The translations under genes and the position numbers were made by a program. Positions 46,261-57,466 of a stretch of DNA of 64,000 nucleotides are shown here, piece after piece; position 1 is the stretch's first letter, and the number at the start of each line of letters is the position of its first letter. Source of the stretch: Collybiopsis luxurians FD-317 M1 (taxonomy: Eukaryota; Basidiomycota; Agaricomycetes; Agaricales; Omphalotaceae). The stretch is taken from positions 162,678 through 226,677 of the forward strand of contig KN834796.1 in the NCBI GenBank assembly GCA_000827265.1. The letters run 5' to 3'. The notes under the pieces were generated by a model that saw nothing but the letters and a program-made list of their open reading frames with translations, was not told the DNA's origin and searched no databases.

Positions 46261-48190
46261 AAACGGAGCCGTCAAAGGACGTTCAGGACGTGTTAGGCTA
46301 GCCTTTGCAGCAGTCGTTCAAATACTGATATATTTTAAGTCTCCATTAACACGTACTCTTCATATCATGTATGTAGCAGACGACAAAGATCACGTATTCC
46401 AGCCGGGAGGAGGAACAGGAAAAAAAAATGGCCTTACCAGACTAGTAGCAGCCCAGCTACTCGCCGACTCTCTTTGAATGCCTCGTACAGCGCAATCACA
46501 TCGCACTGATCCCCATAAATCAAAGACACAGTCTGAGTTTGAGCCTCAGACATCTGTGGTCATCTATCACGACGCACATTGAAACCCTCCAGCTTAACTT
46601 TCCTTCTCGAGCACAAAAACGCCACCCTTAACCATCTCCAGACCCTCCGCCTCTCCCTATTCGAATCACAAATCTAAGGCACATGCACACCCTTCAATTC
46701 CAAAACCCCATTCAATATCATCTGTGTCGCAATAAGAGCAATCGCAAGACAGCTCAAACCAGGCAGCGCACCACACGCTTCCGACGTCGATATCAGCATC
46801 TGTATCAACTTGTCGGGCCATTCCACAACGAACTTGGGCTGGAGCGTGGATAAGTCACATTCTTCAGCCTCATACAGCCTGAGTCGCGCACAGAGGGTAT
46901 CGAGGAGGGTGGGATGGGCAACGCCGGCAGCTGCTCGAACTGACATGGGTTCCGATAAGAACGATCCAAGCCATCGGAGTCCGGAAATGATTCGAGAAAT
47001 GTCGGATCCATTTGCAAATTAAAGAGGTTTCATTGGCACCGTCAGTGTTGAGCATTTTGGCCAATACGTGCATCCAAATCAATTCGTCCTCTCTCTACCA
47101 CTTTCAGTCCTCTCCGTTCAACCAGCTGATCCACACAAGAGCCTTCAAGAACTTGGGAAATCCTAGTATAATGAATGCCAGTCTCCCCCTCGCCTTCGCG
47201 GTTGACTGTGAACATTGCGGCAAGGTGTAGAATCGCGTTCTGGGCATGCGACAAAAGTCTAAGCAGAGGAAATGTGATATGATTTTGAGGTTTCGACTCG
47301 TAAAAAAATTTCCTTACCTTTGACCCTACATCGACGTCGGTAATCGTCAAACAAACAGTTTCATGACTATTAGATTGATGACTATTCATTCCGTCAAGAA
47401 AGATTACTCATAGACAAGTACTAGACTTACCGAAGATACAACTTCAGCCTACGTCTCATCCGGGTTTTCCAATTCGCCTTGAATGGGAAGCATTGAGAGA
47501 GCGGTACATCCTGAAGTAGCGTTGGAAATAGCAGAGGGTAGATCGTGCCAGAGTAAAAGAAAAGTCACAAGACTTAGCACAACAGCGCATACCAATTAGG
47601 AGGAAAGGCGGCGAAAAGGTTACAAAAAGACACTGGGTGGCCGAAACTGTAAGAAGTGATGGATTATTGTTTTCTATCTCGAGAAATAGGGCCAAAACCT
47701 GCCTTTTCAGCCCATCCCGTAGATACATTCCAAGCTCGAATACATCCGTAGACCCTGCTTCCCTTCGCCATGTCTGCTCCGCCAAATCCAGTTCCAGCAC
47801 AACGAGTATTACACAAGAACCGCGGAAGGTCTTGAGCGGACGTTGCCTGCACTGAAAAGGAAGTCTCGAGAAGGAAGATTATGATGGGGACTCCATGTTG
47901 ACTCGAAAGACTCTGATGACAGTTCGAGTCATGAATCGAGAAGTAATGCGCAATGCTAAGTTAAGATATTAATGGAAAGTCTGTCTTCGACTGCGAGGCC
48001 AACAAGGAAGGCGCGCGCTGCTTCGCTCGAGTCAAATGGGACGCTGGTATGGACAACGTAGAGGTCGTCAAAGACATCCAGTGTTGGGAATGTTGGAAAT
48101 CTGCATGTTTATGACAATGACTGGGGAAGGAAGATGAGATCGTGGTTGTCAGCCAGTGATCGTGGCCCGATAAAAGTGGTCACTTGCTTC
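46261..48190. other. Mixed duplicated material with an unidentified minus-strand coding remnant
   Basis: 46290-46470 resembles 19310-19510, and 47330-47790 resembles 9600-10050. Between them a minus-strand frame (46946-46674, extendable upstream as ISRIISGLRWLGSFLSEP) reads AHPTLLDTLCARLRLYEAEE, then KFVVEWPDKLIQML and LPGLSCLAIALIATQMILNG, and ends at VHVP. It has the look of a genuine helical protein C terminus, but I do not recognise it. The upstream parts of that gene (47389-47042) are in other frames, suggesting decay. 47860-48190 holds nothing recognisable. Confidence 0.4.
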
Positions 48191-48198
48191 AGAGAATT

Positions 48199-48291
48199 AA
48201 ATCTCCCACGAAACCTGAGTCACCATGTGTAGTCTGCGCATACAACAGTGCATTTGCTTCTTACATTTGAGCTATCATCTTGCCCCCCTCG
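48199..48291 (+). promoter_or_regulatory. Conserved NLR 5' region (N6)
   Basis: The blocks AAATCTCCCAC (about 48199-48209), GTGTAGTCTG, GTGCATTTGCTTCTTACATT and CTATCATCTTGCCCCCC precede ATG at 48292 and match the N5 upstream region in order. N1 shares the first and last blocks. Confidence 0.55.
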
Positions 48292-51200
48292 ATGTCTACA
48301 AAAAAAGGATTTCAGCGGCACAGATTCCTGCGACCCAGTACAGCAAGAGCTTCCAATGGCAGTGTACACTCAGGTACTGAAACAACCTTGCTATCCACTT
48401 CATCGACTTCATCAGAAAGGCATCAGCCCTCACAAAGCTCCATTGAATGTAGGTGGGATTCCTATGAGCTCTTGTTGGGGACTTATGTGATCACAGCACC
48501 AGGACTTGCATCCATACTATCCGGTGCATCAAATTTCGGAATTCATGGATCACCAATTTTTAATGCTGCTGGAAGGGATGTTCATATTCAAATAAATCAA
48601 AATTATAGTAAGATACACATAATTTTCCATAATTAAAATGGCAAAGTATTAATAAGCTTATTCTAACAGATAAAGATGAAATTGAAGCTCTTAAGCATGA
48701 TGTAGAAAGGCTAATGGAGGACCAAAAGCCAGATTTACATCTGTTGCCCTCACAAGTCCTAATGTGTCCATCTCCTAGTCCATACTTTGTTGGACGACAA
48801 GATATCCTTGACCAACTTTCTGGTATATTTGCTATGCCAGCTGCAAATGTTGGCCTTCAGCAGAAAGTGGTCCCTCTTGTTGCAAGTGGGGGAACTGGGA
48901 AAACACAAGTTGTACTCAAGTTCATTGCTGAAAATCAGTCCAGGTTAGACATGATTTTGATATATTGCAACTAGCTTACTGAGGCCAAAAAATCTATATA
49001 GATTCTCAAACATATGGTTCTTTGATGCCACATCTGATGTTACACTCACTGCCAATCTTAAAGAGCTTGGTAAAGCACTGAGAGTTGGTAAAGAAATTGA
49101 AGATGTTAAGAAATACCTAGCAAGAAATCAAGAGAATTGGCTATGCATTTTTGACAATGCCGATGATGAGCAGCTTTATATCAAAGACTACATTCCTAGC
49201 TGCAATCATGGGAACATAATTATTACAAGCAGACTTAAGGATACAGCTCAAATGGCCTCTCCTGGGCTTAATGTTGACTTTGGTGATCTTGCCAAAGATG
49301 ATGCTGTAAAGCTACTGCTGAAGCACACTCATAAAGAGGATTCCGAAGAAAATAAAGATTTGGCTATGAAAGTAGTTGATGCACTTGGGTATCATGCACT
49401 TGCTATATCCACTGCTGGAGCATATATCCAGACAACCCCTACTTGTACAATGGAGAATTACCTGGCCTATTTCAACAGGCAGCAAACTAAAATTCTCAAT
49501 TATAGGTTGAAAACAGTTGACAACTACAATAAAACTGTTTTCAGTGCCTTTAAACTTAGCTTTGATAGACTGAGCTACTCAACTCAGCATTTGCTACAAA
49601 TCTGTGCCTATTTACATCCCTTGTCTATTCCATTAGCAATTTTCACTCGAGCTGCTACATATACTGGGGAGGATATTGAACCAGGAGATTCAAATCCACC
49701 AGCTAGTGCAATAAAATTCATGAATAAGTTTTTAACCTTGTTTCAGGAAGAGGGTGCATGGGAAACAAGTGTAGAAGAGTTATATCAATTATGTCTTGTG
49801 TCATATAATGGGTCCAGAGAATCAGTGACATTCCACCCAGTGTTGCATGTATGCATTACAGAGACTATTGAGTTTCAGGAAGATGTAAGACATGCAACAA
49901 CATTGATATTAGCAAGATCAACTCCATATGGAGAAACAGAGAAAGACTTTCAGCTCCGACGAGAGCTGTTAGTTCATGTCAGTCAATTTGACAATATGTT
50001 GGACAGGTTACCCACTTGGAAGGTGCACAAAAGCTTTGCAAGGATTTTCAAGGACAGTGGCTTATGGATACAAACTCATAAAGTAGAAGAGGCTTTATTA
50101 TTATTGAGAAGAAAAGAGTATGGGAATTATCACCCTGATACATTGACCTCCATGGCCAATATTGCAAGAACATATCTTGCACTTGGGAAGTTTAACAGTG
50201 CTGAACAGTTAGAGGAAGATGTGCTTTCTTTAAGGAAAATAGAGCTTGGGGATAACCACCCTGATACATTGACCTCCATGGCCAATCTTGCAACAACTTA
50301 TCATGCACTTGGAAAGTTTAATGCTGCTGAACAGTTAGAGGAGGATGTGCTATCTTTGAGGAAGATAGTGCTTGGTGATAACCACCCTGATACATTGACC
50401 TCCATGGCCAATCTTGCAGACACATATTGTGCACTTGGAAAGTTTAATGCTGCTGAACAAGTAGAGGAGGAAGTGCTTTCTTTGAGGAAGATAGTGCTTG
50501 GTGATAAACATCCTGATACATTGACCTCTATGGCTGATCTTGCAAGAAGATATCATGCACTTGGAAAGTTTACTAACGCTGAACAGTTAGAGGAGGATGT
50601 GCTTTCTTTGAGGAAGATAGTGCTTGGGGATAACCACCCTGATACATTGACCTCAATAGCCAATCTTGCAAGAACATATAATGCACTTGGAAAGTTTAAT
50701 GCTGCTGAACAGTTAGAGGAGGATGTGCTTTCTTTGAGTAAACAAGTGCTTGGGGATAACCACCCTGATACATTGACCTCCATGGCCAATCTTGCAGACA
50801 CATATTGTGCACTTGGAAAGTATAATGCTGCTGAGTTGTTAGAGGAGGATGTGCTTTCTTTAAGTAGGCAAGTGCTTGGGGATAACCACCCTGATACATT
50901 AGCCTGCATGGCTGATCTTGCAAGAACATACCATGCACTTGGAAAGCTTAATAGTGCTGAACAGTTAAAGGAGGATGTGCTTTCTTTGAGGAAGATAGCA
51001 CTTGGTGATAACCACCCTGATACATTGACCTCCATGGCTGACCTTGCAAGAACATATCATGCACTTGGAAAGTTTACTGATGCTGAACAGCTAGACAAGG
51101 ATGTGCTTTCTTTGAGGAAGATAGCACTTGGTGATAACCACCCTGATACATTGACCTCCATGGCCAATCTTGCAGACACATATTGTGCACTTGGAAAATT

Positions 51201-52548
51201 TAATGCTGCTGTACAGTTAGAGGAGGATGTGCTTTCTTTGAGTAAGCAAGTGCTTGGTGATAACCACCCTGAAACATTGACCACCATGGCTGATCTTGCA
51301 GACACATATTACGAACTTGAGAAGTTCAGTGCTGCTGAACAGCTAGAGGAGAATGTGCTTTCTTTAAGGAAGATAGTGCTTGGTGATAACCACCCTGATA
51401 CATTGACTTCCATGGCCAATCTTGCAAGAACATATCATGCACTTGGAAAGTTTACTGATGCTGAACAGCTAGACAAGGATGTGCTTTCTTTGAGGAAGAT
51501 AGCACTTGGTGATAACCACCCTGATACATTGACCTCCATGACCAATCTTGCAGACACATATCATGAACTTGGAAAGTTCACTGCTGCTGAATGGCTAGAG
51601 GAGAATGTACTTTCTTTAAGGAAGATAGCACTTGGTGATAACCACCCTGATACATTGACCTCCATGGCCAATCTTGCAGACACATATTATGAACTTGGGA
51701 AGTTCAATGCTGCTGAACAGCTAGAGGAGAATGTGCTTTCTTTGAGGAAGATAGCACTTGGTGATAACCACCCTGATACATTGACCTCCATGGCCAATCT
51801 TGCAAGAACATATCATGCACTTGGAAAGTTTACTAATGCTGAACAGCTAGACAAGGATGTGCTTTCTTTGAGGAAGATAGTGCTTGGTGATAACCACCCT
51901 GATACATTGACCTCCATGGCCAATCTTGCAGACACATATCATGAACTTGGAAAGTTCACTGCTGCTGGACAGCTAGAGGAGAATGTGCTTTCTTTAAGGA
52001 AGATAGTGCTTGGTGATAACCACCCTGATACATTGACCTCCATGGCCAATCTTGCAAGCACATATCATGAATATGGAAAGTTTACTGCTGCTGAACAGCT
52101 AGACAAGGATGTGCTTTCTTTGAGGAAGATAGCACTTGGTGATAACCACCCTGATACATTGACCTCCATGGCCAATCTTGCAGACACATATCATGCACTT
52201 GGAAAGTTTACTGCTGCTGAACAGCTAGACAAGGATGTGCTTTCTTTGAGGAAGATAGTGCTTGGTGATAACCACCCTGACACACTGACCTCCATGGCTG
52301 ATCTTGCAGACACATATCATGCACTTGGAAAGTTTACTGCTGCTGAACAGCTAGATAAAGATGTGCTTTCTTTGAGGAAGATTGTGCTTGGTGAGAACCA
52401 CCCTGATACATTGGCCTCTGTGGCCAAACTTGCAGACACATATCATGCACTTGGAAAGTTTAATGCCACTAAACAGATAGAGAAGGTTGTGCTCTTCTTG
52501 AGGAAGATAGTACTTGGTGATAACCACCCTAATACATTGAACTGTTGA
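48292..52548 (+). CDS. NLR N6: NB-ARC + 19 TPR protein, intact
   Basis: Exons 48292-48448, 48497-48607, 48670-48943 and 49002-52548 join without a stop to give 1362 residues. Exon 1 encodes a short Ser/Arg-rich start (MSTKKGFQRHRF). Exon 2 (residues about 53-89) encodes the GASNFGIHGS..AAGRDVHIQ motif. Exon 3 carries VGRQDILDQ and the P-loop SGGTGKTQ (about 162-169). Exon 4 begins with FSNIWFFDA, then LCIFDNADD (about 228), IIITSRL, YHALAISTAGAYI and the ARC/winged-helix-like part. From about residue 550 come 19 complete 42-residue TPRs and the start of a twentieth. The family is the fungal STAND ATPases: nucleotide-dependent sensors linked to non-self recognition and regulated cell death. 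The near-identical repeats (DNHPDTLTSMANLA is almost invariant) point to ongoing repeat exchange. It is transcribed toward intact ELYS copy G, about 650 bp away. Start choice rests on paralog agreement. Confidence 0.88.
50112..52548 (+). repeat. 126-bp TPR-coding tandem array with 3-unit higher-order pattern
   Basis: Nineteen complete in-frame 126-bp units plus part of a twentieth. Units 8-16 fall into three blocks of three. Each block opens with an RTYHALGKFT[D/N]AEQLDKD-type unit, followed by D/S-T-Y units. Neighbouring blocks also share the linker KIALGD or KIVLGD. A 378-bp higher-order period is therefore superimposed on the 126-bp unit, as expected from unequal exchange or slippage of three-unit segments. 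Confidence 0.8.
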
Positions 52549-53199
52549 GTTAGACCTTGCATGGGCTCAAAAAGGATGGGTAAAGTTGATTCAGATGGGC
52601 AGAGAACTATTGGCAAATGCACAAGGGTCTTGTATCTACTAAAAGCTCTATATAAGTAAAACTATTGTGAAATTATTGAAGGCAGGCCGTGTAGTAATGG
52701 CCAACAGAATAAGTGGGTATACCCCAATATAAACTCAATGGTCAATCTTGCCAGCACATATCATGCACTTGGCAAGTTTGATGCTGCTGAACAGCTAAAG
52801 GACGATATGCCACTTTCTTCAAGGAAGATAGTGCTTGAGAATAACCACCCTCATACATTGAACTCTAATACTTCCAGCAGCATTGAAAGTTCATGATCTA
52901 TGAATTGGGAGATGTATTCCTGGAGAAAATGCCTGAATTATATGCAGTGTCTGTGTTTGTACTGTCCAATTCCTTCCTGCCTTACTACTTCCAGCTGTTC
53001 CACATGCAGGACCCCACTGCATTTTATCCATCTATCTATATACGCCGGAACAAAATACTATAACCTCATCAAAAAAACGACCGACAGACTTGTATTCTTC
53101 AGTTGTACTAAAATTCCGTAGTACGTACCCACATAACTTTGTAACATAATTACCAGATGCCTATAAATCCTCCCTTCATTCCTAGCCCATTGCTAAAGT
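52549..53199. other. Gap between N6 and ELYS G with one relict TPR unit
   Basis: At about 52735-52875 a single decayed TPR unit persists (GTCAATCTTGCCAGCACATATCATGC to AACCACCCTCATACATTGAA, seen here only as DNA similarity). 53060-53199 is the conserved 3' flank of ELYS, matching 43440-43607. Between them is nothing recognisable. Confidence 0.6.
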
Positions 53200-56100
53200 T
53201 TAAGTTCTCGTCTTCCTCCTCCCAGTCGTTGTAGATGCGCCACCAACCACAGACTTCCTAGTAGACTTTCTACTCCCACCGTCCGCTCCAGCAGAACCAA
53301 CAGTCGATATCCTCGACGACCTCCTCCTCGTCCCGGTCTCCACCCCACCATCCTCATTCGAGTCGAGCGAAGCAGCGGTAGACCCACGCGTCTTCCTCGT
53401 CGCCCTCGTAGTCGTCCTACCACTACGTGTAGCGGCAGCACCCAGCGGAGCAACCCGATCCTGCTCCTCTTCCTCCCCTTCATCCCCCTCATCCACGGAC
53501 AGTTCCTTCTCCTTCCGCGCACGAGCCTGTCCCTTCCCCCTGTTACTTGCCCCTCCGCGCCGCGACCGTGTCTGCTGCGGCGACCATCCTCCTTCAGACT
53601 GCGACTGAGACTGTGCATCAGACTCTTCCCTATCCCCCTCATCATCCTCGAACATTGCCCCTGGAACCGTCTTTTTCGAACTTTTCGTCGTCGTCGTACG
53701 GGCCTTTTTCACTCTTCCTCTAGAAGTCGAAGTGACACGAGATGCAGTCGACGCAGAGACTGACGGTCCTGCTCCCGATCCCGCAGACAATGCCGTTGAT
53801 CTCCCCGAGGCAGCTGAAATCGAAGTCGCCGCCGGGGCAGTACTCTTCCTAGATGATCGAGTCTGTCTCGTCGGGATTTGCAACGGCGGAAGTTGAGACC
53901 TAGAAGGGAGTTCCTGAACCGTATCCATATCGACATCATCTTCGTCCTCGTCCTCATCTTCCTCGCCATCAACAATAAACGCCCCAGGAGGACGAGGTCT
54001 TTTCTTCGACGACGAAGATCCCGTTGATAGTGAAAGACTATCGTTCAGGTTGCCACGGTCAGCTGCCGCCTTGGCGACACCACCACGAGTAGCACTGGTG
54101 GCGCTAAAGCCGAGACTTTTCCTACCACGTCCCGTCGAAGGTCGACCTCTATCCGCACTTGATAACGTTTCACTATGGTTCGCGAATAGAGAGTACCCTA
54201 ATCCCCCTTCTCCTCGCGCATTCGGATCCCTCCCCTGAGTCCCATCTTCATCATCGACCTGCATCGCACCCGCAACCTCATCCTCCGACATACCCACATC
54301 CACCCCAGCACCCTTATTTCGCCTTGGCTGCCTCTCCGGACTACGAGCGCTCACCCCGGACTGCACAGGCGCTACACTGAACGGATTAGGCATCGCGTCA
54401 TCATTCACCGCAGGCGGGGGTTTATAGAACGCATTCGGTTTGCGTTTAGACGAGGAAAAAGATAATGGATTTTGCTGTTGCTGTTGGTTTGCATTCGCAG
54501 CGGCACCTGCTCCAGAGGTCGACGAAGAGAGTGCAGTAGAAGTATTCAGCATATTGAATGCTGAGGAATTGAACGGTAAGCTTTTCCGTCCACCGCCGAG
54601 GCCAGAGCTGAGATTGAGGTTGGGATTCAAAGAAGGGATACCACCAAATCCAGAACCGGAGCTGAGATTAAGAGCACCCCCGCTACCTCCTCCCCCAGCA
54701 CCAGAAGAAATCGGCAAAATAGGCGGGGCACCACCGAACCTGGGCGCTCCGGCACGAGAAGAAGCAAGGCTTTCCCTTTCTGCACTAGCTAACGGTGCGC
54801 TACTCTGGGAACCGGAAAGGGAGAAAGAAGAAGGGACCGTGAAATTTGTGGAAACTCCAAATGCGGCTGCCGTCGTCGGAACGGACGGAGGGATAGGATC
54901 CTTAACTGCTGTGACAGAAGTTGAGGTTGAGGCAGCGGGCATAGATCGTCCAGTGACCTCCGCAGCATTGACTCCATTTACAGCCACGCCGCTACCCGGT
55001 ACCTCGTGCCTATGGATTTCGTCCCAAGACTGAGAATCGGACATGGTCGTATCACCACTAGGACCTGCGTTTGCAGCAGCCTGGGTGGTTGTACTCGGAA
55101 TCCCAAACCCAAACATCGGTTTCCCTTTGATCTCAGCATCCAATAACGCTCGTTCGACGGAAGGCAAGGTCGAATAAAGAGCTTCGATCATATCGTTCCG
55201 TTCTTGTACCATCTTTGTCGCAGCAGACGACGAGGACGAGGACGATGAATCCATCGCGTCCGCATCCGAATCGGAAATGGGAACAGGAACAGAAGAAAAC
55301 TGCCTATGCAGCTTGATCGCATCTGCGTATTGGCCCGTCTGTATGAGTCGTGTACAGGCGAGATTTTGTAATGTCGCTAAACCGAGAGAAGATGGTGTAG
55401 GCGTGTCTGAAACGAAGTCAACGTCATTCTGAGACGCTGAAGAGAAACTGGCGTAGGAGTCGAGTATCGACTTTTCGTATGGTGTAAGTGGAATAGTGAG
55501 GAGATGCGTCAACGGAGTTGCTTTGGGTTTTGCTATAGTGAAAGATGAGAATAATACTCGTGGTGAAATGAGGGTATGACATACGTGATACACACCACTC
55601 CAACATCTTTTTAAATAATCTCGAACGCATGGGGTCGTCCTCACTGAACGACCGTTGAAATTGCCAGGCTTCAAAGAGATTGCGATGAGCAAGGGCGACG
55701 AGATACAGATCCAAATCCTCTGGCTCTGTAAGCAGCGGTTTTGCAGTACGAACGTACTTGAGGATGAGTGGGTACGGCTCAATATCAGGAGCCGTTGAAA
55801 TCGCCTGGAGAATTTTTGAGGAATAGTCCTGATTCAAGCGAGCATCGGATAGTAATGCAATTGCGGTCTATAATACGCGTGAACGGGTTGCAATTTTGAA
55901 AACTTGACTATACTCACTGGAACATTTATTGCAGCATCCAAGCACCAATACGCTTCTGCTAGCTGGGTGAACTGTGGGGGGATGGACCGGTCCTTGCCAA
56001 ATCGCCGTTCTCTTCCATCTCTATGCCATTTGAGCAGGAAATAAATGAGGCAGTCTTTCTTGAGAGAGTCGTATTTCGACGTCGAGATCGCGTCCAAAAG

Positions 56101-56356
56101 CCTTTCCAAGCCTATAACGTCGTGTGGTGGGTACAAGATATCTGTGTCTCTGATGCCCCCGAGATTGAGAAGAATGTCAAAGAGCAAGACATCGCCCAAT
56201 GTAGCACGCCTCCGTTCTATTTCCTGAACGCGTGCTCTATGCCATGGAAAGAGGTCGTCGGAGAGGTCAAAATAACTGAGCAGTCTCGACGGTTCCTAGA
56301 AGGCCATTAGCTGCAAAAAGAAGAAAATTGGGATCAACGATGCTCACGACGTCCAT
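53200..56356 (-). CDS. ELYS: ELYS-like nuclear pore assembly protein, intact copy G
   Basis: Four exons assemble in frame: 56356-56348 (ATGGACGTC, 9 nt), 56295-55918, 55867-55585 and 55532-53200, giving 1000 residues. The tiny first exon is supported by a GTGAGC donor, a CTAAT branch site and a TTCTAG acceptor. The protein starts MDVEPSRLLSYFDLSDDLFP. Residues 1-300 match the fungal ELYS domain: DVLLFDILLNLGG, CLIYFLLKWHRDGRE, QFTQLAEAYWCLDAAINVP, DARLNQDYSSKILQAIS and SRLFKKMLEW. The rest is low-complexity, with FGFG, SGFGG and LNPNLNLSSGLGGG patches, then QQQQQ, EEDEDEDEDDVDMD, and a basic, Arg/Thr/Ser-rich tail with AT-hook-like GRRKTRT at the end. ELYS proteins bind chromatin and recruit the Nup107-type Y complex at the nuclear rim. 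It lies 161 bp downstream of SEC62 on the same strand. Family assignment is by sequence pattern, not by search. Confidence 0.78.
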
Positions 56357-56517
56357 GCCAGCAAACGGTTCGAGTGCAAGCTATTGTTGAAATAATTTTC
56401 GCCAGCTTTGGCACTAACACGTGACCATTTACACCTCACGCTATACGGTAGTACGGTAGTATACGGTATGGACATAAAGAAACTCCCATTCGCAATAAAT
56501 AACGGTGGACATTGTAC

Positions 56518-57466
56518 CTAATCATCTTCGTCCTCGACCTCCTCAACCTTGGCACTTCTACTATGAGGCCTCGAGTCACCCGACTCTTCCACTTCTTCCA
56601 CAAACGCACCTCCATTTTTCTTGAGCTTATCCGCGTCGCTCGTCTTGTCCTTGTGCTTGTCTCCCTTCTTCTTCTTCGACTTTTTCTTTGGAATATCCCA
56701 CTCCCACAACGGTATGAATGATTCCACCTGAAACGCGGCGAGAGGAGACAGTTAGTGAGACGGTTCATCAACAAACACATAACAGACATCGTCCAACTCA
56801 CAAATCCAACATCCGCAAACAATTGCGGGAATATCCATATCCCCGGACTAGCGACAAGAACGGTGATAATGTAGAAAATCAACCGCACAATCGCAATCGC
56901 AAAGAACAGTCCTATAAGTCCCAACATCCCCATACTGAGGTACCACACCCCCAGACGCATCGTGGGTGGCCAGAGTGGGAACATGACTCCTCCGAGCATA
57001 ATAGCGACCATGAGAATACCTCCCGCATACGTCGTCCATTGCGAACCGTCATAAAACCAAGCATAGTACTCATCCGAAGCAAACTTTTGCTCCTGTATGA
57101 TTTGAAGAGTCTTCGGCGACGAAGAAGAAGAGCCGGAAGGCCCACCACGCTGCACGCGGAGGAAGAACGTGAATGCGTTGACGGCGTTAAGCACAGTTTG
57201 GGCTTCAGTTTCAGTGGTTATCTTTGGCATATTCTTTTGCTTTGCATATGCCGGTGAAAGAAGAGATTTAATTGCAGATTTTCCTGCGAGTTTCTTTCAG
57301 TATTTACATCCCACAAAGAAACCAGGCAAACCCCACCTTTGAAATAATCAATCCGTTTGCCATTCAAAGCCCCCACGCGTATTTTGATTCCAGCACTTCC
57401 ACTCCGCAAAAACTGTGCGACCTTTTTCAAGTCCGGAGGCGCCTTGGCTTGCTGTTCCACCGACAT
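56518..57466 (-). CDS. SEC62: ER translocation protein Sec62
   Basis: Exons 57466-57337, 57283-56802 and 56727-56518 give 273 residues. The N-terminal cytosolic domain reads LKKVAQFLRSGSAGIKIRVG and LNGKRIDYFKGKSAIKSLLS, the hallmark of Sec62. Two membrane spans follow (AGGILMVAIMLGGVMFPLWP and the LGLIGLFFAIAIVRLIFYII region), with the SMGMLG turn between them. The tail is cytosolic, rich in Lys (KKKSKKKKGDKHKDKTSD) then Asp/Glu. Sec62 works with Sec63 and the Sec61 channel in post-translational import into the ER. Length is close to the family norm. Introns of 53 and 74 nt have consensus ends. The gene is on the same strand as ELYS G, just upstream of it. It marks the start of the non-duplicated part of the window. 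Confidence 0.93.

Noticed and set aside
50350..51305. Antisense Ser-rich ORFs inside the N6 TPR array (and similar ones at N1, N2, N3 and N5)
   Set aside because: They recur with the 126-bp repeat and are mirror frames of the TPR code; the sense strand has clear protein motifs.
50112..52548. CRISPR-like regular repeat array
   Set aside because: The period is 126 bp with no spacer structure, it codes in frame for TPRs, and the genome is eukaryotic.
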